Positions 1-7,821 of a DNA stretch of 61,077 bases are shown one piece after another. The notes beneath the pieces were generated by a model. The model was not told the DNA's origin, did not search any database, and saw only the letters and a list, made by a program, of their open reading frames with translations. Position 1 is the first letter of the stretch. Every line of letters begins with the position of its first letter. The position numbers were made by a program, and so were the translations under genes. The stretch comes from Elusimicrobiaceae bacterium (lineage in GTDB: Bacteria; Elusimicrobiota; Elusimicrobia; Elusimicrobiales; Elusimicrobiaceae), in the NCBI GenBank assembly GCA_017534965.1, contig JAFXVA010000021.1, positions 1-61,077 on the forward strand. Reading direction: 5' to 3'.

Positions 1-596
1 AAAGATAAAATATCGTTATATTTTAATTTTTCTTTGAAAAATAGGATTAGGGCCATATATTTATAAGGTAGCATAACAGTAGGTATTTCTTTTGTGGAGC
101 AATATTGATAAGTATCACTATCAGCTGTCCATTCATGAGTATCTGGATAAGTTACAAGTCCCCCTAATTTTTTTGTTCCATACCTATTTAACCACTTTCG
201 TATATCTTCTAGTTTTATAAAGTCTTTTACATTTGGCGCTTTTTGACTTCTTCCTAATCTAAAGCTCTTGGCATCACATACTATAACTTTATTATTTTTT
301 TCTAAATAAACATCTTCATAACTTGCTTTTTGTTTAACATACTTACTTTCAAAATTCAGTTTCTGAGCCCAAACACACACTAAAACTTCAACAAGTTTAG
401 AATATAAAGTTTCATCACTAGAATCCGCTAAATATAAATCAGGTATAAAACCACTAAATAATAACAAGTATATAATATCTTCATCTGGAAGATTTTTAAT
501 AGTAGCCTCAAACTCCGAAGCAACCATATCTGTGTTTTTGTTATTATTCTTATCAACAAAATTCTTTATGTAATAATATGCTTGTTTTACATCCAT
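1..596 (-). CDS. HindIII-family type II restriction endonuclease (partial, C-terminus beyond the left edge)
   Basis: An open frame runs from an ATG at 596 down to the window edge without a stop; 198 residues are visible, while HindIII has about 300. The segment around residues 94-115 matches my memory of HindIII: an acidic pair E94-D95, then 13 residues on the motif VCDAKSFRLGRSQK, giving the D...DxK arrangement (D95, D108, K110) of the PD-(D/E)XK nuclease core. HindIII has VADAKSFRLSRTAK at the same place. The family cuts AAGCTT, but specificity here is not shown by sequence. It lies 47 bp downstream of a small XRE regulator gene in the same direction, like a controller-endonuclease operon. 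No methyltransferase is visible; it may lie left of the window. The region appears more AT-rich than most neighbours, which suggests acquisition. Confidence 0.85.
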   Translation of the reverse strand, partial: MDVKQAYYYIKNFVDKNNNKNTDMVASEFEATIKNLPDEDIIYLLLFSGFIPDLYLADSSDETLYSKLVEVLVCVWAQKLNFESKYVKQKASYEDVYLEKNNKVIVCDAKSFRLGRSQKAPNVKDFIKLEDIRKWLNRYGTKKLGGLVTYPDTHEWTADSDTYQYCSTKEIPTVMLPYKYMALILFFKEKLKYNDILS

Positions 597-643
597 AATT
601 ACCAGCTATACCTTAGGGCTTTTCTATTGGTTAACATACCAAT

Positions 644-856
644 TTATCTTATTAATTGCTCTAACTTTACATTTAAACCTACACCTAATTTTTCCAATGT
701 TTCTACACTTATATTACATTTTGCACTTTCAATCCTTCCTATATAATTATCATGCAATCCAGCCCTAAATGCTAACTCAGCTTGACTAATATTAAGTTTA
801 GACCTTATTTTCTTTACATTATTAGCAATTCTTATTCTTATATTTCCCATAAACAT
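644..856 (-). CDS. Small XRE-family HTH regulator, probable R-M controller (C) protein
   Basis: A 70-residue protein that is almost entirely one helix-turn-helix domain of the XRE/Cro type: VKKIRSKLNISQAELA, then an AGLHDNYIGRIES recognition region, then NISVETLEKLGVGLNV. Length and fold match controller proteins that delay endonuclease expression in type II restriction systems. Two in-frame ATGs exist (856 and 850); neither has a convincing Shine-Dalgarno site. A TATACT -10 hexamer (870-875) lies so close that the transcript would be nearly leaderless, as reported for several C genes. The promoter is overlapped by the perfect palindrome at 887-900. The endonuclease follows on the same strand. 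It could instead be an unrelated small repressor. Confidence 0.7.
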   Translation of the reverse strand: MFMGNIRIRIANNVKKIRSKLNISQAELAFRAGLHDNYIGRIESAKCNISVETLEKLGVGLNVKLEQLIR

Positions 857-886
857 ATGTTATCATTAAAGTATATAAGATAAAAA

Positions 887-900
887 CACACTATAGTGTG
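887..900. promoter_or_regulatory. Perfect 14-bp palindrome, candidate controller-protein operator (C-box-like)
   Basis: CACACTATAGTGTG is a perfect 7+7 palindrome placed at about the -35 position of the leftward promoter whose -10 is TATACT (plus-strand AGTATA at 870-875). The ACTATAGT core resembles C-boxes with a TATA centre such as those of C.Esp1396I. Only one clear palindrome is visible where classical C operators usually have two. The binding role is inferred. Confidence 0.5.
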
Positions 901-960
901 GAGAAGTATTGAAGATATTTTTAATTAAAAAATAATTTAATTTTTCTATGTAAAGCAAAT

Positions 961-1124
961 ACTTTTTGCGAGGATTTTGGGGTTTATGAAAAACTAGGCA
1001 GAGCAAATTGTTTTGCAAGGATTTTGCGTTTAGAGAAGGCTTGCCGAGCGAAGCATATCTTGAGCGAGTGGCAACCCCGTATATGTGAGCGAGGCATAAC
1101 GCACTATAAACGCAAAAGCCGAAG
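961..1124 (+). repeat. Dispersed palindromic element, copy A
   Basis: A non-coding element with 11-bp perfect inverted arms, TTTTGCGTTTA (1022-1032) and TAAACGCAAAA (1107-1117), and inner TTGCC/GGCAA pairing. A truncated extra left end (TTTTTGCGAGGATTTT) sits just upstream. About 70 bp from 1012 is nearly identical to copy B at 17484. It occupies the spacer between the restriction genes and the terminator of the GGGtGRT gene. A spurious open frame crosses it but has no ribosome site and no counterpart in the other copies. Confidence 0.7.
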
Positions 1125-1158
1125 AAAAAATCCCCCCGCTTTTGCGGAGGGATTTTTT
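1125..1158. terminator. Hairpin terminator of the GGGtGRT operon
   Basis: AAAAATCCC and GGGATTTTT arms around a CCGC/GCGG stem; flanked by A- and T-runs, so it can act in both directions. It ends the leftward transcript of the gene at 1178-2176. Confidence 0.85.
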
Positions 1159-1177
1159 GTCAAAACAACTTTAAAAG

Positions 1178-2176
1178 TTATTTATTGGCTTCTTCGATGG
1201 CAACAGCCACTGCCACACTTGCGCCGACCATCGGGTTATTACCCATACCGATAAGACCCATCATTTCAACGTGAGCCGGAACGGATGAAGAACCAGCAAA
1301 TTGTGCATCACCGTGCATACGGCCCATTGTATCGGTCATACCGTAAGAAGCGGGACCTGCGGCCATATTATCGGGGTGCAAGGTTCTGCCTGTGCCACCG
1401 CCGGAAGCAACGGAGAAGTATTTTTTGCCGTTTTCAATAGCCCATTTTTTATAAGTACCTGCAACGGGATGTTGGAAGCGGGTTGGGTTGGTGGAGTTGC
1501 CGGTAATGGAAACGTCAACACTTTCGTGGCGCATAATGGCAACACCTTCGTTAACATCATCAGCACCGTAGCATTTAACTTTGGCTTTATCGCCATCGGA
1601 AAAAGCTTTTTCACTAACGATTTTTAAATTGCCGGTATAGTAATCATATTCGGTTTCAACATAAGTAAAACCATTAATACGGGAAATAATATAAGCGGCA
1701 TCTTTACCAAGTCCGTTTAAAATAACTTTAAGCGGTTCTTTGCGGACTTTGTTTGCCGTTCTTGCAATACCGATTGCACCTTCTGCTGCGGCAAAACTTT
1801 CGTGCCCTGCTAAAAAGCAGAAGCATTTTGTGTTTTCGCGAAGGAGCATTGCGGCTAAATTGCCGTGGCCAAGGCCGACTGCTCTTTGATCAGCAACGGA
1901 ACCGGGAATACAAAAACTTTGCAAACCGACACCGATTTTTTCTGCTGCTTCGGCGGCTGTTTTTACACCGCTTTTAAGGGCAATAGCTGCACCAACGGTA
2001 TAAGCCCAGACGGCATTTTCAAAAGCAATAGGTTGAATACCTTTAACGATATTTTCAACATTAACACCTGCTTTATCGCAAATTTCTTTAGCTTCTTCCA
2101 AGGAAGCGATGCCGTTTTCTTTTAAAACTTTAGTGATTTTTTCTATTCTTCTATCATAGCCTTCAAAAGTTATCAT
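1178..2176 (-). CDS. GGGtGRT family protein
   Basis: A 332-residue protein containing the literal signature GGGTGRT at residues 259-265, which names the conserved GGGtGRT family of unknown function (Pfam PF14057 from memory). No signal peptide or membrane segment is seen, so it is probably cytoplasmic. Several Gly-rich and His/Cys-containing stretches (GLGHGNLAAM near 101, CFCFLAGHES near 118) suggest a ligand or metal site, but no reaction is established. Its start is 3 bp after the stop of a NifU-like gene upstream, and this adjacency is known in other anaerobes, so the two products probably act together, possibly around an Fe-S cluster. The start ATG has an AAGGAG-type site just upstream inside the preceding gene. 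Confidence 0.85.
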   Translation of the reverse strand: MITFEGYDRRIEKITKVLKENGIASLEEAKEICDKAGVNVENIVKGIQPIAFENAVWAYTVGAAIALKSGVKTAAEAAEKIGVGLQSFCIPGSVADQRAVGLGHGNLAAMLLRENTKCFCFLAGHESFAAAEGAIGIARTANKVRKEPLKVILNGLGKDAAYIISRINGFTYVETEYDYYTGNLKIVSEKAFSDGDKAKVKCYGADDVNEGVAIMRHESVDVSITGNSTNPTRFQHPVAGTYKKWAIENGKKYFSVASGGGTGRTLHPDNMAAGPASYGMTDTMGRMHGDAQFAGSSSVPAHVEMMGLIGMGNNPMVGASVAVAVAIEEANK

Positions 2177-2179
2177 AAA

Positions 2180-2881
2180 TTACTCCTTGCGCGGGTCAAT
2201 TTTTTTGACGGCTTCATTAAAACGGCCGTAGGTATTGACATTTTTTTCATAGGCAACTTTTGGATCTTCGCCTTTTTTAATGGCGTCCATCATTTTGCCG
2301 AGGTGGACAAATTTATATCCGATAATTTCATTATTTTTATCAAGACCGATTTCTAAAACATAGCCTTCTGCCATTTCCAAATATCTGGGGCCTTTGGCCT
2401 GGGTGCCATACATTGTGCCAACTTGGGAGCGAAGACCTTTACCCAAATCTTCCATACCGGCACCGACAGGCAAGCCGTCTTCTGAAAATGCGCTTTGGGT
2501 TCTGCCATAGACAATTTGCAAAAAGAGTTCGCGCATAGCAGTATTGATAGCATCGCAAACTAAATCTGAATTTAAGGCCTCAAGCAAGGTTTTGCCGGGC
2601 AAAATTTCTGCTGCCATAGCGGCGCTGTGGGTCATACCGCTGCAGCCGAGAGTTTCAACAAGGGCTTCTTTAATAACGCCGTTTTTGACGTTTAAGGTAA
2701 GTTTGCAAGCACCTTGTTGGGGTGCGCACCAACCGACACCATGGGTAAGACCGCTGATATCGCTAATTTGTTTTGCTTTAACCCATTTGCCTTCTTCGGG
2801 AATTGGGGCTGGGTCATGTTTTGCGCCTTTGCAGACGCTACACATATTTGCTATGTGTGGATTGCATTTTTCGCAGCTCAT
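2180..2881 (-). CDS. NifU-like iron-sulfur scaffold domain protein, partner of GGGtGRT protein
   Basis: A 233-residue protein. It opens with two CxxC pairs (C3/C6 and C14/C17), like a small zinc- or cluster-binding knuckle, followed by a NifU/IscU N-terminal-like domain with Cys at about 52, 59 and 80 in GVGWCAPQQGACKL and ETLGCSGMTHSAA. The LGCSGMTHSAAMAAEIL segment resembles the IscU-type motif around a cluster ligand. A second part (from about 130) is specific to this family. An AGGAG site precedes the ATG, and the GGGtGRT gene begins 3 bp after its stop. The pair likely forms one functional unit. Whether it assembles clusters for general use or only for its partner cannot be told from sequence. 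Confidence 0.8.
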   Translation of the reverse strand: MSCEKCNPHIANMCSVCKGAKHDPAPIPEEGKWVKAKQISDISGLTHGVGWCAPQQGACKLTLNVKNGVIKEALVETLGCSGMTHSAAMAAEILPGKTLLEALNSDLVCDAINTAMRELFLQIVYGRTQSAFSEDGLPVGAGMEDLGKGLRSQVGTMYGTQAKGPRYLEMAEGYVLEIGLDKNNEIIGYKFVHLGKMMDAIKKGEDPKVAYEKNVNTYGRFNEAVKKIDPRKE

Positions 2882-2962
2882 AAAATCTCCTAATTATTAA
2901 ATATATATACATTTTATCAAATTTATAAAAAGTTTGATAAAAACACTTTGCTCTTTTTTTGC

Positions 2963-2968
2963 TAAAAT
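2963..2968 (+). promoter_or_regulatory. Extended -10 element upstream of the small lipoprotein gene
   Basis: TGCTAAAAT (2960-2968) is an extended -10 hexamer with the TGn upstream motif. It gives a leader of about 26 nt carrying an AAAGGAG ribosome site before the ATG at 3001. Confidence 0.45.
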
Positions 2969-3000
2969 ATATTTATAAGACCTTAAAAGGAGATTATTTT

Positions 3001-3312
3001 ATGAAAAAACTTATATTCTGTTTAGCTTGTGTTTTTGCTTTTGCCGCCTGCGCAACAACCGGCACAGAACAAACAACAACACAAAAATCAAAAATCAACC
3101 CGGAAGATATTACTTTGGAAAATGCTATTAAAACTTCCCAAAATTTAAGAAACCAGGTTGAAGATGCAAAAACTGCTTATAAAGCAGCTCAAGCCGCAAA
3201 CCAAGCAACCAATGCTACTGATGGTATTAAAAACCAAGTAAACAAACAAATTGAAACAGCAAAAAAACAAATCAAAGACGAAGCTGATGCTTGGAAAAAT
3301 GTAACAAAATAA
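3001..3312 (+). CDS. Small lipoprotein with helical, Ala/Lys/Gln-rich mature part
   Basis: A 103-residue protein starting at the ATG at 3001, chosen because AAAGGAG lies 8 bp upstream; an earlier in-frame ATG at 2959 overlaps the promoter. The N-terminus is a lipoprotein signal: KK, a hydrophobic run, then AFAAC with the lipidated Cys at about residue 18. The rest is low-complexity, Thr/Gln-rich, then a predicted amphipathic helix (NLRNQVEDAKTAYKAAQAA) ending KNVTK. It resembles small Lpp-like or alanine-zipper envelope lipoproteins only in general character. Monocistronic: own promoter and own terminator. Confidence 0.75.
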   Translation: MKKLIFCLACVFAFAACATTGTEQTTTQKSKINPEDITLENAIKTSQNLRNQVEDAKTAYKAAQAANQATNATDGIKNQVNKQIETAKKQIKDEADAWKNVTK

Positions 3313-3336
3313 GTTTTAATTTTTTTGAAACTTTTA

Positions 3337-3370
3337 AAAGACTCGGTTATTTTAGACCGAGTCTTTTTTT
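3337..3370 (+). terminator. Terminator of the small lipoprotein gene
   Basis: AAGACTCGGT and ACCGAGTCTT arms with a TTTTTTT tail. Confidence 0.9.
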
Positions 3371-3402
3371 ATACCATAATTTGCCAAAAAAGACGAAGCC
3401 AC

Positions 3403-3430
3403 AAAAAAGCCCCTATCGTTTGATAGGGGC
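3403..3430 (-). terminator. Terminator of rpsO-pnp
   Basis: GCCCCTATC / GATAGGGGC stem; read leftward it is followed by TTTTTTG. Confidence 0.85.
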
Positions 3431-3453
3431 CTTTAAATTATTCTGCTTAAAAA

Positions 3454-5550
3454 TTATTTAAGCAAGATTTTGCGTGACAGGCGGACTTTGCCGTTATTGT
3501 CAATTTCAATAACTTTAACTTCCACTTCATCACCGAGTTGCAAAACATCTTCTACTTTGTTAATTCTGTGTTTTTCAATTTCAGAAATATGTAAAAGACC
3601 ATCTTTGCCCGGCAAAAGTTCAACAAAGGCACCAAAGGGTTGAATAGATACCACTTTACCTTTGTAAATTTGACCGACTTCAACATCTTTTGTTAAAAGG
3701 TCAACTTCTGCTTTGGCCTGGGCAAGTTTTGCTGCATTGGCGGCGGCAATCATAACTTTGCCGTTGTCGTCAATATCAATTTTGCATTCGGTTTCTTCGC
3801 AAATTCTTTTAATATTTTTACCGCCGGGGCCGATTAAAGCGCCGATTTTATCCTGCGGAATCATCATTGTATAGATTACAGGAGCTGTCGGTGAAACATT
3901 TGGTCTTGGGGTTTTAATAGTGCTTTCCATGTGGTCCATAATGAAAAGTCTGCCTCTTGTTGCTTGGGCAATGGCTTTTCTTAAAACATCAAGGGAAATA
4001 CCGCTTGAAAGTTTAAGGTCCATTTGGAAGGCAGTAATACCTTTGCGGGAACCGGTTAATTTAAAGTCCATATCGCCGAGGTGGTCTTCAAGGCCCATAA
4101 TATCGGAAAGTATGGCATACTTATCATCTTTTGTGATAAGTCCCATAGCAATACCGCTACAAGTGCCTTTCATTGGCACGCCGGCATCAAATAAAGATAA
4201 GGAACCGCCGCAAACGCTAGCCATTGAAGAAGAACCGTTTGATTCCATAATATCAGAAACAACTCTGATAGTATAAGGGAATTTTTCCGGATCGGGCAAA
4301 AGTGGCATTAAAGCGCGTCTTGCAAGTTCGCCGTGGCCGATTTCGCGTCTGCCGGGGGATCTATCGGGTTTGCATTCGCCGGTAGCAAAACCGGGGAAGT
4401 TATAGTGAAGCATAAAAGTTTCTTCGCTATTTTCTTCAAGGCCTTCAATTTGCTGAGCATCTTGGGCTGTGCCAAGGGTTGTGGTAACGAGTGCTTGGGT
4501 TTGGCCTCTTGTAAAAAGGGCAGAACCATGGGCGCAAGGCAAAACACCGACCATAGAACTTAATGGGCGGATTTCTTCTGTCTTTCTGCCGTCAACACGG
4601 ATGCCTTCATTTAAAACCATGGCTCTTGATTCTTCGTAAGCAAGCATTTCCATAGCAAAACCTGCATATTCGGCTGCTTGTTCGGGGTATTTTTCGGTTA
4701 AACTATTGGTGAAATTTTCCTTAAGTGTGGCAATTTTTACATCGCGGGTTTGTTTATCTAAAAACTCGTGTAAAATTTTGGCAACTTCCGCACGGAAGGT
4801 ATTGTTTGCCATATCCAAAACATCTTGGGGCAAGACTTCCGGGGTCCACTCAAATTTTTCTTTACCGGCTTTTTCTCTTAAATCAAGTTGGGCTTGGCAA
4901 AGTTTTTTAACTTCGGGGTGGGCAATTTCAATTGCTTTTACCAAATCTTCTTCGCCGACTTCATGGGCGCCGCCTTCAACCATCATAATGCCGTCTAAAG
5001 TTCCGGCAATTACAAGGTCCATATCGGCAGTTTTGCGCTCTTCAAGAGTCGGGTTAATAACATACTGGCCGTTGATTCTGCAAACGCGAACACCTGCAAC
5101 CGGGGTTGTAAAAGGTATGCTTGAAATAACTGTTGCGGCAGATGAAGCAGCGATACTTAAAACATCGCTTTCGTTTTTACCATCTGCGGAAACGACCATT
5201 GCCGTTACATTGACTTCGCAGGCAAAACCTTTAGGGAAAAGCGGCCTCATAGAGCGGTCAATCAAGCGGGAAGAAAGAGTTTCTTTCTTGCTTGGTCTTG
5301 ATTCTCTTTTGAAAAAACCGCCCGGTATTTTGCCGGCAGCATAGGTTCTTTCCTTGTAATTTACGGTTAAAGGAACAAAATCTTGTAAGCCGGGTTTTTG
5401 ATTCTTATCGGATACGGCAGTTGCTAAAACCATGGTATCGCCGAGTCTTGCCATAACAGAGCCATCAGCTTGTTTAGCAATGACACCGGTTTCCAAAGTT
5501 ATTTTTTTGCCGCCGATTTCAACCTCAACGCTAACTTTGTTATTTGTCAT
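3454..5550 (-). CDS. pnp: Polyribonucleotide nucleotidyltransferase (PNPase)
   Basis: A 698-residue protein of the usual length. Two RNase PH-like cores (about 10-140 and 315-540) flank the helical linker. The second core has FTRGQTQALVTTTLGT and the catalytic-core stretch GDMDFKLTGSRKGITAFQMD. A KH domain follows (IGALIGPGGKNIKRI, GxxG near 563), then an S1 domain (VGQIYKGKVVSIQPFGAFVELLPGKDGLLHIS). It degrades RNA 3'-5' phosphorolytically. The gene starts 7 bp downstream of rpsO, the common bacterial arrangement, and both share the strong terminator at 3403-3430. No odd residues were noticed. Confidence 0.97.
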   Translation of the reverse strand: MTNNKVSVEVEIGGKKITLETGVIAKQADGSVMARLGDTMVLATAVSDKNQKPGLQDFVPLTVNYKERTYAAGKIPGGFFKRESRPSKKETLSSRLIDRSMRPLFPKGFACEVNVTAMVVSADGKNESDVLSIAASSAATVISSIPFTTPVAGVRVCRINGQYVINPTLEERKTADMDLVIAGTLDGIMMVEGGAHEVGEEDLVKAIEIAHPEVKKLCQAQLDLREKAGKEKFEWTPEVLPQDVLDMANNTFRAEVAKILHEFLDKQTRDVKIATLKENFTNSLTEKYPEQAAEYAGFAMEMLAYEESRAMVLNEGIRVDGRKTEEIRPLSSMVGVLPCAHGSALFTRGQTQALVTTTLGTAQDAQQIEGLEENSEETFMLHYNFPGFATGECKPDRSPGRREIGHGELARRALMPLLPDPEKFPYTIRVVSDIMESNGSSSMASVCGGSLSLFDAGVPMKGTCSGIAMGLITKDDKYAILSDIMGLEDHLGDMDFKLTGSRKGITAFQMDLKLSSGISLDVLRKAIAQATRGRLFIMDHMESTIKTPRPNVSPTAPVIYTMMIPQDKIGALIGPGGKNIKRICEETECKIDIDDNGKVMIAAANAAKLAQAKAEVDLLTKDVEVGQIYKGKVVSIQPFGAFVELLPGKDGLLHISEIEKHRINKVEDVLQLGDEVEVKVIEIDNNGKVRLSRKILLK

Positions 5551-5557
5551 TTTAAAT

Positions 5558-5827
5558 TTATTTCCTTAATTTGAGTTCTTTGGTAACTTCTTGATATTTT
5601 GCTAAATCTTTTTTCTTCAAGTAAGCAAGTAATCTTTTGCGTTGGCTGACGAGTTTTGTTAAACCTTGTTCGCCTGCAAAATCTTTAGGGTTTGTTCTGA
5701 GATGTTGGGAAATATATTGAATTCTTTCAGTAATTAAAGCAATTTGCACAGCGGGGCTGCCGGTATCGGCAGGGGCTGCCTGAAATTTAGAAATAATATT
5801 TTTTCTGTCTTGTTTTGTTAATGCCAT
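5558..5827 (-). CDS. rpsO: 30S ribosomal protein S15
   Basis: An 89-residue protein of normal length with the S15 pattern: TGSPAVQIALITERI, then LTKLVSQRKRLLAYLKKKD. It binds the 16S rRNA central-domain junction early in assembly. It is the first gene of the rpsO-pnp operon and has a leader of about 138 nt, which may serve S15 autoregulation (see the leader entry). Confidence 0.97.
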   Translation of the reverse strand: MALTKQDRKNIISKFQAAPADTGSPAVQIALITERIQYISQHLRTNPKDFAGEQGLTKLVSQRKRLLAYLKKKDLAKYQEVTKELKLRK

Positions 5828-5977
5828 TTTGTTTTTACACTTAAATCAAGGACTGATTACCGAGTATGGGCCCCGCGCTGCTAAATGGTTAAATTGAACT
5901 TAAAGCCAATACCAAGCAAGAGTCTGATTTTCTCCTTATTTTTAGTTTGTATATCTAAATATACACATATAATTATA
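5828..5977 (-). promoter_or_regulatory. rpsO promoter and structured leader, candidate S15 autoregulatory element
   Basis: Read leftward, an extended -10 TGGTATAAT (hexamer on plus 5972-5977) starts a leader of about 138 nt before the rpsO ATG. Inside it GGTATTGGC can pair with GCCCATACT (eight of nine positions, one G-U), and a GC-rich GCGCGGGGCCC segment follows. rpsO leaders in many phyla mimic the rRNA junction and bind S15. That this one does is inference; no ribosome site looks strong apart from weak A-rich sequence before the ATG. Confidence 0.45.
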
Positions 5978-6040
5978 CCATATATAGCGGTTTTTTGCTG
6001 TTTTTGGGGCTATTTTAAAACAAATAAAGTATTTTGTTCT

Positions 6041-6186
6041 CAAGGATTTTTGTGAAAATTTTAATTAGCTTTTTTCTAAACAGAAAAAAGCGATTCTTTC
6101 AAACGAGGTATACCTAGAGGGGCTGGCAAGCCCGAGTATCCGAAGTTTGAAAAAAATTAAAATTTACCAAAAAGCCGAAGCAAAAA
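6041..6186 (+). repeat. Dispersed palindromic element, copy C
   Basis: Nested inverted arms: AAAATTTTAATT (6055-6066) with AATTAAAATTT (6155-6165), TTTCAAAC (6097-6104) with GTTTGAAA (6145-6152), GGGCT (6120-6124) with AGCCC (6129-6133), plus a side hairpin GCTTTTTTCT/AGAAAAAAGC. Its right end (GTATCCGAAGTTTG to AAAAAGCCGAAGC) closely matches copy B, although its left arm differs. It lies between rpsO and the AlkD-like gene. Confidence 0.6.
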
Positions 6187-6197
6187 AGAAAAAAGGG

Positions 6198-6224
6198 AAG
6201 GCAGCCTAGGGGTAAGGCTGCCTT
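6198..6224. terminator. Strong hairpin between divergent genes, possible leftward terminator
   Basis: Perfect 10-bp stem AAGGCAGCCT / AGGCTGCCTT with a 7-nt loop. Read leftward it is followed by CCCTTTTTTCTTTTTT, so it could terminate leftward transcription, yet no gene upstream on that strand is visible. The rest of 5978-6386 beyond this hairpin, copy C and the promoter below holds no gene I can support. Confidence 0.5.
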
Positions 6225-6359
6225 GGGATAAATTCATGGAGAATAGAATTTATACTTATAGTTTAACATCTTGTTTAAAATACTCCAAGGGTCAAAAGTC
6301 CCAAATACCCCCCTTTTTTAGACCTAGTTATTTTTGGGACTAAAGGCCCAGAGCATTTT

Positions 6360-6367
6360 GCTATAAT
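6360..6367 (+). promoter_or_regulatory. Extended -10 of the AlkD-like operon
   Basis: TGCTATAAT (TATAAT at 6362-6367) predicts a start about 13 nt before the ATG at 6387, with an AAGG in the short leader. No good -35 is seen, as expected for extended -10 promoters. Confidence 0.5.
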
Positions 6368-6386
6368 TATTTTTAAGGTTTAGCAA

Positions 6387-7118
6387 ATGCAAAAGAAAAT
6401 AACAAGAAAAGAAATAGAAAAATTTTTACAAAAAAATGCTGATAAAAAATTTCAAAAGTTCTCTACCACTTTAACACCAAACGCACAAAATATTATCGGC
6501 GTAAAAGTGCCTATTGTTAAACAATACGCAAAAGAACTTACAAAACAAAATATAACCCTCAAAGACATCACACTAAAAAATGATATTTTTGAAGAAATTA
6601 TGCTTGAAGGTTTTTTAATTGCTTACGGCAAAACCGATTTTGAAACTTTTGTTAAAGAAATAAAAAATTTTGTTCCCAAAATAAATAATTGGGCGCACTG
6701 CGATTTATTTTGCTCGGCCTTAAAAAGAATAAAAAAAGATGAAGATTATTTTTTTAACTTTATACAACCTTATCTTAACAGCAAGCAGGAGTTTAAGGTG
6801 CGTTTTGGGCTTGTTATTTTGCTTGGCTATTATGTAAAAGAAGAATATTTAAGTTTTATTTTTGAAACTCTTGATAATTTTAAGCACGGCGGCTATTATG
6901 CCAAAATGGCAGCAGCTTGGCTTTTAAGTGTGTGTTTTGTTAAATTTCCTAAAGAAACTTTTGCTTATACAAAAAATTCAAAATTAGATGCGTGGACTTT
7001 TAAAAAAGGTATAGAGAAAACGAAACAATCTTTTAGAGTTTCTAAAGAGTTTAAAGAGAAATTAAATTTTGATAAAATAAAGTTTAATGTAAAATTTAAT
7101 AAAGAGGTAGTAATATGA
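6387..7118 (+). CDS. DNA alkylation repair protein, AlkD-like HEAT-repeat glycosylase
   Basis: A 243-residue, Lys-rich, all-helical protein with the AlkC/AlkD pattern: NNWAHCDLFC near residue 96 (the NW...D motif carrying the catalytic Asp and an aromatic wall in AlkD), then KVRFGLVILLGYYV where the Arg matches the DNA-contacting Arg of AlkD, then MAAAWLLSVCFVKFP. Such enzymes excise positively charged alkylated bases such as 3-methyladenine and 7-methylguanine. The last codons overlap the next gene in an ATGA arrangement, so the two are translationally coupled. The exact substrate is not visible, and some family members of this length are uncharacterised. Confidence 0.85.
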   Translation: MQKKITRKEIEKFLQKNADKKFQKFSTTLTPNAQNIIGVKVPIVKQYAKELTKQNITLKDITLKNDIFEEIMLEGFLIAYGKTDFETFVKEIKNFVPKINNWAHCDLFCSALKRIKKDEDYFFNFIQPYLNSKQEFKVRFGLVILLGYYVKEEYLSFIFETLDNFKHGGYYAKMAAAWLLSVCFVKFPKETFAYTKNSKLDAWTFKKGIEKTKQSFRVSKEFKEKLNFDKIKFNVKFNKEVVI

Positions 7119-7816
7119 ATATTATAAATCAAATCGGGGTTATAGGCGATTCTATTTTAAAAGGGGTTGTTTTTGACGAAATCGCCGGGAAATATAAATT
7201 TATTAAACAAGGTGCGGTAAATTTATTTAGCAGAGATAATAAAGTTGAAATAAAAAATTATTCCAAATTCGGATGTACTTCTAAAAAAGCCTTGGAACTT
7301 TTGCCCCAGGCACTTGCGAAGTGTCCTTCCCAAGCAATGCTAGTAGAACTCGGAGGAAACGATTGTGATTATAATTGGGAAGAAGTTTTAAAAAACCCAA
7401 AATCAAACCATACTCCTTTTGTACCTTTTGAAGAATTTAAGACAAATCTTTCCCAAATCATTGAAAAAATTTTAATTTCCGGTAAAAAACCTTTTGTTAT
7501 GAGTTTGCCCCCCATTGATGCCGATAGATATTTTAACTGGATAACAAAAGGTTCCAAAGAAAAAGCCGAAAATCTTATGAATTTTCTAGGAAATAAAAGC
7601 ATTATTTATCGTCATCAGGAACTTTACTCCCGTGCTATTGAAAGTGTTGCCCGTCAATATGATTTATTTATTGTTAATGTTCGGGAAGTTTTTTTACAAA
7701 TACATAATTATACAGACTATCTTTGTATAGACGGCATACACCCAAATGAAAAAGGACAAGCCATAATAAAACAAATTTTTGATAATACTTATAAAAAAGT
7801 TGTTTTAGGGATCTAA
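7115..7816 (+). CDS. SGNH/GDSL-type hydrolase
   Basis: A 233-residue protein with all SGNH blocks: GDS at 11-13 (nucleophile Ser13), Gly in NYSKFGCTS (block II), GGND at 80-83 (block III), and DGIHPN near 206-211 giving the catalytic Asp and His (block V). No signal peptide, so probably cytoplasmic. SGNH enzymes hydrolyse esters (lipids, acyl groups, carbohydrate acetates); the substrate is unknown here. Starts inside the stop of the AlkD-like gene, so it belongs to the same operon. Confidence 0.87.
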   Translation: MNIINQIGVIGDSILKGVVFDEIAGKYKFIKQGAVNLFSRDNKVEIKNYSKFGCTSKKALELLPQALAKCPSQAMLVELGGNDCDYNWEEVLKNPKSNHTPFVPFEEFKTNLSQIIEKILISGKKPFVMSLPPIDADRYFNWITKGSKEKAENLMNFLGNKSIIYRHQELYSRAIESVARQYDLFIVNVREVFLQIHNYTDYLCIDGIHPNEKGQAIIKQIFDNTYKKVVLGI

Positions 7817-7821
7817 AAATT

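Noticed and set aside
961-1124. CRISPR or IS element
   Set aside because: No regularly spaced identical repeats with unique spacers and no transposase; tandem units in copy D are only three and imperfect.
1024-1254. Open frame across copy A and the terminator
   Set aside because: No ribosome site, composition driven by the repeat, no counterpart in other copies.
3920-5344. Rightward open frames opposite pnp
   Set aside because: Shadow frames of a well-conserved gene, without ribosome sites or recognisable domains.
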